A stretch of 64,000 nt of DNA from Megachile rotundata (Eukaryota; Arthropoda; Insecta; Hymenoptera; Megachilidae), in assembly GCF_050947335.1 (NCBI RefSeq), contig NC_134997.1, positions 6,324,001-6,388,000 on the forward strand, written 5' to 3'. The notes under the pieces are model-generated. The model saw only the letters and a list, made by a program, of their open reading frames with translations. It was not told the origin of the DNA and did not search any database. Positions within the stretch are counted from its first letter, which is position 1; every line of letters begins with the position of its first letter. Both the position numbers and the translations under genes were made by a program. Below are positions 45,785 to 58,800 of this stretch, one piece after another.

Positions 45785-46215
45785 TTTATAATTCAATATT
45801 ATTTCTGCAAAGTCTCAAACGTCAAAATCTCCTCAGTGTCTCATAATAAAAAATTCTTAAAGTTTCAATAATCAAAAACTCTCAAACCTTCAATAATAAA
45901 AATATCTCAATAACCAAAAGTCCCATAATAAAGTAGTCGAAATGAAAATTAATGCATCATAAAAGTTTCCAAAGAAATAAAAATTCAATATTATTTCTGC
46001 AAAGTCTCAAACCTCAAAGAGTTCAAAATCTCCAAATGCAAAAACTTCTTAAGTGTCAAATGTCAAAAACTTTCATAGTTTCAATAATAAAAAATTTCAA
46101 TAATCAAAAACTATCAAACTTTCAATAATAAAAAACTCCCAATATCTAATAACCAAAAGTACCATAATAAAGTAAGCATCGAAATAAAAATTTATACATT
46201 ATAAAACTTTGCAAA
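45785..46215. repeat. ~192-bp direct duplication within TCAATAATAAAAA low complexity
   Basis: ATTCAATATTATTTCTGCAA, then AGTCTCAAAC, occurs at about 45791 and again near 45983. Both are followed by CAAAAACTNTCAAACNTTCA and AATAATAAAAA words and CCAAAAGTNCCATAATAAAG. Confidence 0.75.
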
Positions 46216-46915
46216 GAAACAAAATGACAATTTATTAAAAAAAAACTTAACGAGTTTTCCCTGTCAGAAACTTTTGGTTTCTTTCCGAGTTTTTTTAAAC
46301 TCCATGAATAATGAATAACATGAATAATCTTATAAACAGTGTTAGACCATCATCGTATCAACTTTGTAAACACTTTTTCGATTATTGAAACTGCATCTGT
46401 CCGGAACAAATGTCCGTTTACCAAAAACGAGAGTTCAGTTTCGCTGCAAAGTTTTAAATTATGCTGGTACACGAAACATCGATCTGTTTTCAGTACTCTG
46501 GAGACTGTCTCCGTGCTTCTTTCCCTCGTAAGAATTCGCTGAAAGTTTCCCTTCGTGATTTAGGTGGTCGCTTTGGGGAAACTCTTTAACGTGACCTTTC
46601 CTTTCCATTAATTACCGAACGTGTAATTTCCGGCAATTATCTGGAAATTCGTGATTTCTCTATTAACTTACTTTCGAGCAACTTTTTTAATTTTCGTATA
46701 TTTTTAATTTTAATAGTTTTGGTTATTTTGTTTCGTTTATAATGTACATTTGTTGCAAATCTTGTGATGTGCTGATAGTTAATTTTTATTTTTAACTCGA
46801 ATTTTTTATTACTAATAGATAGCAGTTCAAACGTTCCTAGTTGAAGTTTAGTGAATTCTTTTACAGTTATTATTTTTCTAATATTAGTTGCACTTATTGT
46901 TTGTTTTATTATGTT
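46216..46915. other. Unique DNA, no supported gene
   Basis: A 67-codon plus frame (46339-46542) is not recognised. No repeats or RNA genes are seen. Confidence 0.35.
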
Positions 46916-46917
46916 TA

Positions 46918-47183
46918 TACATATACATGTATGTATGTACTTATTAATTTGAAGGATCTTTATTCACGAACAAAATTATGTATGTATGTATGAAATGGTA
47001 TGTGTGAAATGTGTGTATGTGTATGTATGTAAATGCTTGCACATAATATCTATGCATGTGTATGTACGTACATATATGCATATGTGTATATGTATGTGTA
47101 TACGTATGTATGTATATGTATGTGTATATGTGTGTATGTACATATACGTGTATATGTATGTGTAATGTGTATATGTATGTATA
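46918..47183. repeat. (TATG/TGTA)n microsatellite
   Basis: The interval is made of ATGTATGTGTATATG-type alternating purine/pyrimidine words. His/Thr/Tyr or Met/Tyr/Val/Cys frames on either strand are artefacts. The Ginger-like element is inserted at its right end, and similar TATATATG words resume after 48123. Confidence 0.85.
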
Positions 47184-48123
47184 TGTTACCGTGAAAGACC
47201 GAAATTGCAGAATGTCGACTTTCACCGGTGAATGTCAACACATACCAAATACGTCGGTGAAAGATCGAATATTTTATTACATTCTTGTACATTCGGACCT
47301 TCATCGGTGTATGTCGACAGTCACAGATATGCTCTAGTGGAGGTCCAAAAGAGAGGAGCCGACAAAGAAGCGACTGGCTCTCTCCCGCCAAATCCTGTGT
47401 TCTGCTGGGAGTCAGTCAGCTTTGTCAATCTTATGCAAGCTTTGATGATGCGAGCAACGTTTTCTTAATTTTTTTTTTCAATACCGTAATTTATACTGAA
47501 TGGACACTGCAGTAAATCGTGATCATTTTCTTGAAAAGTTAAATGCATTAATTGCGGGTAAACGAGAAGACAATTGTTTTTATTTTTCTCAAGAAAAGTA
47601 CTCTAAAATACTTTCTGAAGTGGTTTCTGCTAAAACTAAGTGTAACACACCTTTGGATTACAGACGATTAAAACGTTTTGACGTTTTAAAAATTAATGAT
47701 GAAAGGAAATTAATTGTACCATTAAAATCAGGGGAAACGAATATACAGTATTATGTTACCAATGAAAAATTGTTCAGTATACTATATGAAACTCACGCCA
47801 GAATAGGCCACGGAGGAAGAACACGTATGCTTAGAATGTACTATGTGTTTTAAATTGTTGGTCTCTTCTCTCAGAAAGAGAGGCGAAAAAGTTACGTCAC
47901 CCTTGTGACGTTTTATAGCGACTGAATTACGGAGAAAAAAATATAAATCTCCGACATGTTTAACGTTCACCATTATTGCATGGTGAATATCGACATTCAC
48001 CGGTGTAAGTCCGAAATAAGGGTATTTAGCAAATATTTCGGACATACACCAAGCGACTATGTGAATGTTGACATTCACCGATGAAAGTCGACATTCTCCA
48101 GATTTCGGTCTTTCACGGTAACA
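47184..48123 (+). mobile_element. Ginger-like DNA transposon, internally deleted (940 bp)
   Basis: The ends are TIRs: TGTTACCGTGAAAGACCGAA at the left, and its complement TTTCGGTCTTTCACGGTAACA at the right. They continue into AGAATGTCGAC(T)TTCA(C/T)CGGTGAATGT with mismatches, about 45 bp in all. A 4-bp direct repeat TATA flanks both ends (47180-47183 and 48124-48127). Subterminal copies of the CACCG(G/A)TGAA(T/A)GTC word recur inside both ends. The interior encodes an integrase-type zinc-binding N-terminus without the catalytic core. TG...CA termini, a 4-bp duplication and an integrase of KRBA2/SCAND3 type fit the Ginger group, which shares ancestry with LTR-element integrases. Confidence 0.8.
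47500..47853 (+). pseudogene. Truncated integrase N-terminus (KRBA2/SCAND3-like, H2C2 zinc finger broken)
   Basis: The frame encodes 117 aa beginning at the ATG at 47500 (an in-frame TGA is directly upstream). Family-like segments are CNTPLDYRRLKRFDVLKI, QYYVTNEKLFSILYETHAR and IGHGGRTRM. The H-x4-H half of the H2C2 zinc finger is present (ETHARIGHGG). The frame then ends, and the C-x2-C half (ECTMCF, 47834-47851) is only found in the +1 frame, which stays open to 47908. About 30 residues normally between the two halves are missing, and no DDE catalytic domain follows. The transposase is therefore non-functional. In related proteins this region precedes an rve integrase core. Confidence 0.75.
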
Positions 48124-51100
48124 TATACATATATATGTATGTATATGCGTAGCATTACATTATATGTATATTCTATATTGTTACACTATGTATACATATT
48201 TTACACATATGTATTATAGTACTATACATTATATGTATATTAATATAACGCCACAGTTTAGTTAAAAAGTGCTTATTTTAATTCTTATAGTACGAATCAA
48301 ATCGTATAGTACGTCACCCTTCACGCAAAGGGTTAATTTTTCATATCTCGCAGAATTTTTTAAATTTCTCTTCTAAAAAACTAGATGTCACATTTAATGT
48401 AACAGACTAATTGTACCTCTAGAATATACATAAAATGTACATATCAATATTAAATAAAATAGTCCGTGAATAAAGTTGTCTCCCAGAGAAATGTAGTTTT
48501 AACAATAAATAAATTTTTGTGTAAATAATAAAGCCTATAAAGAAATAGTATACCAAGTTTAATCCATCCTCGTTTGGAGTACATTTTGAGATTCTTTTTA
48601 TTATTTACTTATTTATTCTTCGTACACAGGTTTACCCCTCCGATATAAAAAGTTTACATAATTTTCTACCCGAGATGATTATGTACATAAATATACAGAA
48701 AAAGAACGAGTTTTATATATAAGATCAGGAAAAAGGACAGTGTGTATTAAGTAATATTTAGATGGCGGATGTTTATATATTTATAACGTTAAATAAATAA
48801 AATAAGTACCATACAAAAAATGTGGTGATAATATATTACAAAAAATAAATCACTTAGAATTTATAAAATGTAATATGTAACTTGTGCATAAATTACCTTA
48901 AATTATTTTTAAATAACTAAACAATTATTTCTTTTTTGAACAAAAATGTAGATAAAATATTATTACAATTAAGACTAATTCCAATTATTATATTAATTAA
49001 GTAGAATTTCAAGAAAAACAAGAAACGTAATTGTAGAACAAATTTCATTGTTCATAGATTGAGTTAGATAATTTAATTAGAGGTTTCCGGATAATTGTGG
49101 AGTTTCAATTACGCGTTGCACGTTCGAATTACATTTTTATTGTAACCACCGCTTTCGGAATATTGATTTTCCCCAATGAATTTTGACGGAATAATTTTAT
49201 GAAGCGATTCATACGTTAATTTGACGGAATGCTTAATTTAAAAGTATTTAATAAATGCGAATTATTTTGTATATAATACCATTAATTTGAAGGGTCTTTC
49301 ACGAGCAACATTATAATTTAAAAACAAATTTTTACATTATACAATTATAATGAAAGTTTATGTCAAAATTTTATATTAATTCAATTAAATTCGAAGCGAC
49401 ATTTGTGTAACATAATAAATAACGTTGTTTAAAATGCAATTGAAATTGAAAGCAAATGTATCACCGTCACATGTGGAACATATGTGTATTCTTTTTTTTC
49501 AAATATCAGTGGAAATAAAAAAGTAAATAAAAGTGATAAACGAATGATTGATGTATGAACACTTCACCTCTTCAAACACAGTTGTCAAAAGACTTATTAA
49601 TTACTAGTTTTTGAATAATGAAAATTGCTTCACAATACGCGTTCAAAAATCGCGTTTATCTGCGGAAATTGCATTGCGCCGGAAATTGCTTGGCAGCACA
49701 CGTTTATTAAAAACGCATCGTTTAAGAGATATAAATTTTTCACGAAATAGCGTTCGTTTTTTTTTAATATTTATGCAAAAGTGTTTTACGAGGCGTCAAA
49801 GGCAATGAAAGTGCGAAGAGAATGGAGACGTTGAAAAAAGAAGATAAACAGTTGAATTTATTCCTCAACTTCGATATTCGTTTTAAAATCAAAACGGTTG
49901 GTAATCTTTATCGCCTCGCATTCGATACTTCCATTTTTGCATTTTACGCGAGCTTTTTGTTATAAATCGAGATTGATACTCTTTTAGAATGGAACATTGA
50001 TTGGCTATTGTCCACCGGTTGCCGCGATGAAGCAGAGGATATTTCCGGTGATCAGATTCTCATTGTACCGGCGTCCTCGAACTTTCGCTCTTTCTTTTTC
50101 GCCTATTTCCCCTGTCGTTTTTTTTCGGATTTAACGAAAATCGAAACTTGACACCGGATATATTAAGCTGCCACTGGATATAAATCACGTTTACCGTGGC
50201 TCACGACCGAATTAACGCTGAGCGTCACAAATTGTTTCTAATGAAAAAATGAGAAAAATAAATAACAGAATATGTTTTAATAGCAGAACAAATTCGTTTT
50301 GACGCTGCAAGATTTATACGAAAGTTTATTTTCAAAGTGGTACATTTATCAGTTTAACTGTGGTAATTGATGTTAACTGTCACTTTGCGGTTAAGTATAC
50401 ATTTGGACATATTTTTCGCAGTTAATAGATGAAAAATTGACTGAAAGTGGCCTAAGTCCGATTCATAATGTCAGAAACCGCGGATTTTCAAAGGTCCGCG
50501 GTGACGATGGTAATTACAATTATTAGTTAGTTGATATAATAATTAATTAGTATTAATACGATATACACCGAGGCACCATGACTTCAAATCCTTTCCGCAT
50601 ACACGAAATGTAGACGAGCAGTAGTCATGTAATTTATATAGTTAGATTTCCTGAATCGCATAAATGTTTTTCAAGTGTTGTAATGAAATATAAAAGAAAT
50701 TGAATATTGTTTTTTCATGTCGAAGCTTTTTAAATTATATCGAATGTGGGCTGTTTCTTTGATGACAAATGTTAATTTTGAAGGTGGCTTAAGTCCATTC
50801 TTGGTAAGGAGACATTCGCTTAATAATTGCTATTATTTTAATAGGAATTATAAATTTAACTCTTAGATACACTTTAGGAGGATACATTGGTAATCTACTT
50901 TGAATTTCGTTGAAACACAAACTTTTAAATATTTCAACTTAAACATAAATTACGCTTCTTTCAAAATAAAATAAATAAATGGCCCATATATTTATATTTA
51001 ATTATTTGGTTGAATATGTATTCATTTTCCAACTACAACTCTTTCAAAAAAATAAATCATTTTCTTCAGAAAGTTTTTCCATTTTGTTATAATCAATTTT

Positions 51101-52570
51101 CAATTTTATTAGTGCACGTACTCTATACACTTCAACGCTTGAAAGTAATTGAGTAGATGCACAATTAAAAGATTTCATACTCTGTTCGTCGAATAACTTG
51201 TAAAATTGTTAGCTGTCAATTACAGGTACTGTTTCAATCACGGTATTAAGCGTGTCGATTGTACCTCGCTGCCATTTTTAGGTTATGTTTGCTATTACTT
51301 TCGTGATTGACAAAATTTAATTACATTATCCGTTTTATTTTATTATATAATAAAATGATATTGCAGTGTTATTATATGATTTTTTATAATAAATTATATT
51401 TTAGTTTATTACTGTGTTATTTTATTCGTGAAATCAACCTTCAATCTTTGACGTAGAATATTTGCTGAACAAATCTGACGAATTCTAGGTTATGCTGCTA
51501 ATTATTTTATAATTCACTCTGCAATTACAGGTGTTAATTAACAGAGAATTTTAAGCTGTTAATTTGAATTTCATTTTCCTATTATTAACTGTAGTATATA
51601 ATTGTTGTTGTGTTCTTAAAATTGATAAAATTTTAAGGGATTTTGTAAATAAGTCTACATTATGTTAATCACAATTTATTTTAAGAGTATTTGAGACGAA
51701 TAATATTTCTTTTTAATAGTGTTGTGAAGATACAAACATTTTCTGCCATTTTATTATAAAAAAAATCGGGCTGTTCGTGTTTAGTAACTTTAGTAAGTAA
51801 AAAATAAGGATTTAGTAACCTAAATATGTATCCCTGTAAATGTGTATCCTATTATAAAAATATCGATTTATTGCAAAACTATGATTGTTATAATAAAATT
51901 ACAAAGAAGTATAAAATTTAAAAAAATTATAAATAACTTTATCATGACGAATACAAGTACATTCAATTCTACAATATAATAACTTCTATTACAAAAATTT
52001 GGAGAAAAAATATTGAAGATGAAATAACTAGTACATTAAAAAGACAGAACTACGAAACTATTAGTACATGGAATCAAAGAAACGAAACGAAATTAAATTG
52101 TTAAAAATTCAATAAATGCACAAAACACACTAAAAGATCAACACAAGCATATATTCATATAAACATTAAAAAATCTAACGATTTCACCATATTTTTCCAA
52201 GACTTTTATTAAAAATAACATTATGCCCCTGCAAATATAAGAGGCATGTTTACGTTTGATCAACGAAAGCAAACAACTAACAATGGATTGTTTGTACCAA
52301 TTTCACACACTGCTGCAACTTTCGGTAAACGATAGAAAGGTTTAAAAGAATACAATTATTTCAATTAAATTTCGATACAGTTCAAATTCAATCACGTTTG
52401 TGTAGGCTTGACAAATTTTTAATTATATTTTCCATGCATATTAATTGGAGGATAGATTGTGGATGGTGTAAATTCGAAATACAGTGACTCTCGTTATATC
52501 GCCGTTTCATGTGAACTTTCATAGGGAATATTAACCTTGGTGAAGTTTAAAGATTATTATAGGTTATGTT
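48124..52570. other. AT-rich intergenic DNA, no supported gene
   Basis: 48290-48345 contains GTCACCCTTCACGCAAAGGG followed by TTAA, which looks like one end of a TTAA-targeting MITE, with no partner found. A YY1-like GATGGCGG lies at 48761. The 49800-50200 stretch is GC-richer with no recognised exon. The remainder is AT-rich unique sequence without protein-like frames. Confidence 0.35.
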
Positions 52571-52574
52571 TTTA

Positions 52575-52850
52575 ATATTCAAGTGTTATAATATTGAAGG
52601 AAATTAATATTGTAATATGATAATGTAACAATATTACAAAATGCAAATTTTATAATTTAATATAATAATATTATAAATAATAATGACAAATAATAAATAT
52701 TTAGTAAATATTATAATTACTAAATAATAATTACAATATTATGAAGGAGTAGCAACGTTTTATTATCATAAATAATAATATTATAATAATACTACAAATA
52801 TTATAATATTATAAAAATGTTAATACGAAATAATTGTAAAATTATAGCAC
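52575..52850. repeat. AATATTATAATAAT low complexity
   Basis: The tract is nearly pure A/T with AATAATATTATAA words. Confidence 0.7.
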
Positions 52851-53225
52851 ATTCTTTCATATTGTGAATTTCAATAATTTTCACATACAATAATCTCGTT
52901 CGTGGCAATATAACGAGAGCGTACTGTAATCAAAGTACTGCAATAAAGAGTGAATGAGAATAATTATAGATCGAATCAACGATTCTTTTCTAAAATATAA
53001 GTACTGTTTTGTTGTAATGAGGTATTTAGTTATATTCGCTTCCAATAATTACGTTTTATATCGGATCATTAACAAAGAGAACTTTCATAATTACCTTGTT
53101 CGTAGGTCTTTCAATCCTTCCATTATTAATATAAGTGTATAAGTATAATTAGAGAAGAAATTGAACAATAGAGATTAAATAACACAAGGGAATATTTACA
53201 AAGATTTTTCAGTGTAAATTGAATT
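52851..53225. other. AT-rich DNA, no supported gene
   Basis: A 62-codon plus frame (52954-53142) is not recognised. Confidence 0.3.
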
Positions 53226-54585
53226 GACGAATCAAGTTACTTTATTGTTATTCATAAAGATCAAATTAGAATTTCAGGATATAAAAATTCTAAAATTTCA
53301 GTATTTCAAAATTATTACATTAGAAAAATTCAAAAATTTCCACATTTTTAAATTCCTAATTTTTCAGTTTTGGTACCTCTACATTGTCAAGGGTGGAACC
53401 ATTAAATTGTCATTCTAAATGTGTAAATTGTCTAGAACCGATTAAATTTTAAAATTCAAAGATTAAATTTTACAATTCAAAAATTTCCTAAACCACCATG
53501 TTCTGAAATTTCAAAATCTCTCAGGTTTCAATTCTCAAATTTTTTAATTTCTATATTGTCAATTCTTCAATTTGTCAAATATTCAAATCGAAAACTGCAA
53601 AATCTAAAATTCTCAAATTTCCAAAGTTTGCAGCTTTAAAGTCACAAGTTTTCAAATATCAAAATCGTCAAATCCTTAATTTCACAATCTCTCGAACTCA
53701 AAATTCTCAAATCTCAAATTCTCACTTTAAAATCCTCAAATTTGGAAATTTTAAAGTGGACAAATTTTCAAATCTATAAAATTTTCAAATTTTTAAGTTT
53801 CTCACCTTTCAATTATCAAATTTGCAGATTTCTACTTATAGTCAGACTCCCAATTAGTCAAGCTTTTAAACTAAAAATTTCCACATTCTAAAATTGTAAA
53901 ATTTTCTCATCTCTAAATTCGCAAATTCCAAAATTCTAAAATTTTTCATTTGTACATCCTCAAATCGCCAAATCCCCAAATCTCCAAAGCCCTAAACCTT
54001 CAAATCCCCAAATCTCTAAATCCTCAAATGTCCAAATATCCAAATCCTTAACTTTTTGAACTTCTCTATGCTGCTTCTCAAATTCCCAAATATCCAAGTT
54101 CCCACATTTGTAAATTCTCAAGTTTGTAAATTCCCTAGTACCGAATCTTCCAAATTTTTAAACTGACAAATTTCTCAATTGTTAATTTCCTAAGTATCCA
54201 AAATTTACTAATCTCTCAAAGTTTCCTAAGCTTTCTAACGTTCTAACATTTCCTAAATTTCCTAAACTTCAAAAATTTCCAAAATTTCCAAAATTTCTAA
54301 ATCTGAAGGTTTCCAAATTCCTAAACTTTGAATTTCTCTTATTCCACAATTTTTAAGTTTTTAAATTCCAAAATCTCCAAATTCTCAAATTTCCAAATCT
54401 CCCAATCCCCAAATTCCTAAACTGCTCAATCCCCAAGTCGTAATTACCCAAATCCACAAATCTCCAAATCCCCAAATCACTAAATTCTCAAATCCCTAAA
54501 TTCCCAAATCCCTAAATTTCCAAAATATTCAAAGATTCAAATTTCCAAATCTTCCAATCCCTAAATTTCCAAATCCAAAAATCCC
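53226..54585. repeat. Degenerate CCAAATTTCCAAAATC low-complexity tract
   Basis: It is composed of words like TCAAATTTTC, CCAAATCC and AAATTTCC and gradually becomes richer in CCCAAAT towards the right, grading into the perfect 8-bp array. Confidence 0.8.
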
Positions 54586-55010
54586 AAAATCCGGAAATCC
54601 CCAAATCCCCAAATCCCCAAATCCCCAAATCCCCAAATCCCCAAATCCCCAAATCTCCAAATCCCAAAATCCCAAAATCCCATAATCCTCAAATCCCCCC
54701 AATCCCTAAGTCCCAAAGTCCCCAAATCCCCAAATCCCCAAATCCCCAAATCCCCAAATCCCCAAATCCCCAAATCCCCAAATCCCCAAGTCCCCAAATC
54801 CCTAAATTCTCAAATCCCTAAATTTCCAAAATCCCCAAATACTCAAATTCCCAAATCTCCCAATCCCTAAATTTCCAAATCCCCAAATCCCCAAATCCCC
54901 AAATCCCCAAATTCCCAAGTCCCCAAATTCCCCAATCCCCAAATCTTAAAATTCCACATTTTTGAATCCCCAAATCCCAATATTCTAAAGTACCCAAATT
55001 CTTCATCTTC
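54586..55010 (-). repeat. (CCCCAAAT)n array; G4-prone on the minus strand
   Basis: Perfect 8-bp phasing gives CCCC at 54599, 54607, 54615, 54623, 54631, 54639 and 54647, then ten CCCC runs from 54720 to 54795, and a weaker stretch at about 54868-54940. The minus strand is GGGGATTT repeated, four-G tracts with 4-nt loops, ideal for G-quadruplexes. The Trp/Gly/Phe frames (GFGDLGIW period) are artefacts. Confidence 0.95.
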
Positions 55011-55680
55011 AAATTCTCAAATTTTCGGCTGTCTACGTACTCAAATATTCAATTTATCAAACTTTCAAATCCAAAATTTTCACATTAAAAAATTGTAAAA
55101 TTTCCTCTTCCCTAAATCTCTAAATCCTTAAATCCCCAATTTCAAAGCCTTCACATGATCAAACCCTCAAACCCCAAAATGTCAGAAACGTACCAATTCC
55201 TTTATCCTGAAATTCTAGGAAATGCTAAATTTTTGACAATAAACGTCGCGATGCGTATAATGAAATTCTGCAAATCGCAGCAGCAATATCAACGAACATT
55301 CTCTTCGAGATATATGAATATCCGAATGAATAAAAATGCGTTAATTCCATGAATTTGCTGGAAATATTTCGATACCGGATAAAAGCATTTTATTCGCTGG
55401 AAACATGGGGCGCGGGTATAAAGGGGAGAAAGCGAGACAGAAAGGTATTCAGAATGTTTAATTGAGTCAGGCAAACAACAGATGCGAGATTTAAAATAAA
55501 TATTCCCTTATTTGAATGATTTGTTTCATTACACGTATCAGTTGTTGCTCGAAACGAAAGAACACTGATCGATTCGTGAAATTTTGTCTCGATTCAATTA
55601 ACCGGGATTATTTTCTTTTTCGTGAGCACTGATTCGTTGAAATGCTTGGATTATTTAATAGGTTGAAGTCGCGAGATTTT
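55011..55680. other. Mixed DNA, no supported gene
   Basis: The low-complexity tract ends near 55150. 55150-55680 is unique sequence with two 60-65-codon frames of no recognised family. Confidence 0.35.
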
Positions 55681-56575
55681 GTAAATTCTTGTACGCTTAA
55701 TTTTTGGAATCAAGAAATTGTCAAATTTTTAGTTTGTAAATCTGCAAATGTTCAAATTGTTAAATTTCTATATTATTAAACTCTCAAATTCACAAATTCA
55801 TAATTTCACAAATTTGCAAGTTGCTAAATTCACAAATTTGTAACTTCTAAAACCATGAATTTAGGAACTTCTAATTACCCCAATCTTAAATCTCCCATTT
55901 CCTCAATTTTTACATTCCCAAAATTCTAATTCCACAAATTCCTAAATTCCTAAATCTATAAATTTCCAAATTATTAATTTTCCAAATTCCTCAATTCCCA
56001 AATTCAAAAATTTCCAAATTCTCAAATTCTTCAATTTCTAAATACCCCAATTCCCAAATTCTCAAATTTCCGAATTCTCAAATTACTACACTCCCCAACT
56101 TCCAAATTCCAAATTCCCCAAATTCCCAAATCCCCAAGTTCCAAATTCCCCAAATTCCAAATTCCCCAAACTCCAAATTCCCCGAATTCCCCAAACTCCA
56201 AATACGCGAATTCCAAATTCTCCAAATTGCAAATTCCTCAAATTCCAAATTCCCCAAACTCCAAATTCCCCAAACTCCAAATTCCCCAAACTCCAAATTC
56301 CCCAAATTCCAAATTTCCCAAACTCCAAATTCCCCAAACTCCAAATTTCCCAAATTCCAAATTCCCCAAATTCCAAATTCCCCAAATTCCAAATTCCCCA
56401 AACTCCAAATTCCCCAAATTCCAAATTCCCCAAATTCCAAATTCCCCAAACTCCAAATTACCAAATCTCCATATTCCCAAATTCCCAAATTCCCAAATTC
56501 CCCAATTCCCAAATTCCCCAATTTCCCAATTACCAAATTACCACATCTCCCCATCCGTAACTCACCAAACATCCA
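55681..56575 (-). repeat. 16-bp array CCCCAAA(C/T)TCCAAATT (C-rich on plus)
   Basis: From about 56090 to 56465 the 16-bp unit repeats more than 20 times. It is a diverged dimer of the 8-bp CCCCAAAT word. Upstream and downstream are degenerate CAAATTCC words. Frames such as NLEFGEFGIWGIWNLG on the minus strand repeat every 48 nt (three units) and are artefacts. Confidence 0.92.
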
Positions 56576-57385
56576 AAATTCATAAACTTAAAAATCCACA
56601 AATTCATCTTCCTTTATCCTCCATTATGTATTATGATAATCTCAACGTGAAAATTCATTATTTTGCGGTGTACATTATTGAAACTTCGATACACAACTTC
56701 CTGGATTATCCTTTTTCCAATATAAAAAGGAATATAAAATTACAATAGCCGTTGATTGCAGAGAATGTGAGATCGTTAATGTGGTGAAACAAAATTAAAA
56801 GTTGTTGAACTGATTAATTAACGTGTTGATGTTCATAACGAAATTTGTTTATGTATGTTATATGATTCTTTTCATTTGTAGTTTTTAAAAATTGGTACAT
56901 ATTTATAATAAGTGAAAATTGCATATTTATTTATTTAAATATACATGTTGAGAATAGCTTTGGAGAACCAGATTTGGTTTCACAAAGTTTAAACAAGGTT
57001 TAACTTTAAATAGTTAAATTACTAACACATAACTAATTCTAGTTCTTAACATAAGATAAATATAACCAGCACGTTCGAGTACGTGTACGAATTTAACTCC
57101 CAAGTGGGTGAGAAGTTTTCGAACAAAATTCCTTGCAGAATTTCAATCGGTTAAAATTGTTTAACGAGGTTGGAGGAAAAGAAACGGGGATTCTGAATAC
57201 TAAATCACTTGGAAAAACTGGGTAGAATATTGGAAAGTTTTTGGAAGCGGAAATTTGAGTTCTTCAACGATTTAGAATTGATGACAGGAAGGGATCCAAG
57301 GTTAACCTCTTAGATATGACGTGTCCCTTTAGTGGCTTTCGCGAACATATCTCTCAGTATGACGGTCCAATATACAGATGTCTTA
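56576..57385. other. Unique DNA, no gene seen
   Basis: No protein-like frame, RNA gene or repeat was recognised. Confidence 0.35.
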
Positions 57386-57505
57386 TAATTAGTGTAACTC
57401 GCGGAAGTAACTAATAGGGCCAGTGATTCTGAACAACATTTCCCTTTGCAAAAATGCGATACGAAGCTTCGTTTTTGAATTATTAAGAAAAAACTGAAGC
57501 GAGTG
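57386..57505. mobile_element. Dispersed repeat fragment related to 8976-9125
   Basis: It has ATTAGTGTAACTCGCGGAAG, then GTGATTCTGAACAACATTTC, TTTGCAAAAATG and GAAGCTTCGTTTTTGAATTA, the same order as near 8990-9085. It is non-coding. Confidence 0.6.
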
Positions 57506-58800
57506 ATGGCTTCGAGCCTTCCAGCTGAGCGCGATCATGATCAAGCGCCCATACGCCGCGACAGCCTAAACGTTTAATGAGAAGCCTTTCTGTCAAAACT
57601 CAGTCAAGTAATGAACAGAACAATTCCAAATAATGTTCACTTATTCATTTCTCGTGAATAAACCAATTTAAATAAGACTCACCTATTGTTTAAAAATAAT
57701 CCTGCTCCAGTATGTATAGTTTCGCGAATGTCATTGGAGATTACATAGCGCCATAGTGGCTCACTCTACTGACTCGCTCGTCATCGTTTCAATTGAACGA
57801 TCGTTTTCATATGTTTTGAATCGCACTTTTTTGCCTTCACCACGTTTTATAAGAGTATTAACAAATCCTACAAAAGTACGTTACATGTAAATAAGAGGTA
57901 ACGCCAAGTTTAGGCACCATGGGAGCACCCTTACACTAATGTACGATATTGTAACATTTGGAAATTACATATTTTTTGAATTTTCTAAAAAAGTTAAAGC
58001 ATAATCATATCTTTGGAAAAAATAATTTAATCGTCAAAAATTTTGTTGCAATGTGCTCGCGTAGAGAACAGCATTGTCACACATTGCCTAAAATGGAAAC
58101 GGCATAGTAAAGAGAAAGTGATTGACGAACAAATGTTTGTTACCACCAACAGTATCTTCACGTGTATATTAAAAATTCATGTAGTATATTAAAAATGTAC
58201 CTACATCGTTTAAAGGCAACACGATGTTTGTTGCAAAATTGACCTTCGATGGAACTTGACATCATCTTTACGAGAAAAATAAGAGATGCGTTGTTGTTTT
58301 CAGATCCGTGGACGAGTAACGTTGAAACTCAAGAAATCGGAGTTCCTAAGGTACTTAGCCACAATAAACATCCGTGCAGCCCATAACAACAGCACGGTGC
58401 TATTTTCTACACCATAGCATCCTATACAAGGTATTCTGGACAATCAATATTTATTGTGGAGATCGCGAAAGGAAGCGTCCTTTGGCAACAACCTGTGATC
58501 ATGCTCAGCCCGAAGATGCAAAGAACCGGTGGGTAATAAACGTAATCTCGGCTTCGCCAGCCAACTTAAAACTTCAGTTGATAATAAATACATTTTTCAA
58601 GACGTCTTGGCTCGATTTAATGAAAGATTTCGTGGAATCGCGACGAAACTTTCAAATGCAATATTGTATCGCGAGATAAGAACGCGAAAAAGAGAGTTTT
58701 ATGGACTGCAGGAAAGTTTGCGTTGGGAATTATTTAGATTTCAGATTTAAATGCAATAATGCATTGGAGGAAGGAGAATTGGAAGAAGTTCGAGATTCAG
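57506..58800. other. Unique or old repeat DNA, no supported gene
   Basis: Composition is closer to unique euchromatic DNA at 58260-58740. Two overlapping plus frames there (101 and 73 codons) match no family known to me. Confidence 0.3.

Noticed and set aside
46944..47337. His/Thr/Tyr-rich and Met/Tyr/Val/Cys frames near 47 kb
   Set aside because: They are translations of a TATG/TGTA microsatellite that runs into the Ginger-like element.
54561..55012. Trp/Gly-rich repeat 'proteins' on the minus strand (GFGDLGIW period)
   Set aside because: They are translations of a perfect 8-bp microsatellite. Every frame gives the same peptide, and interruptions of the array end the frames.
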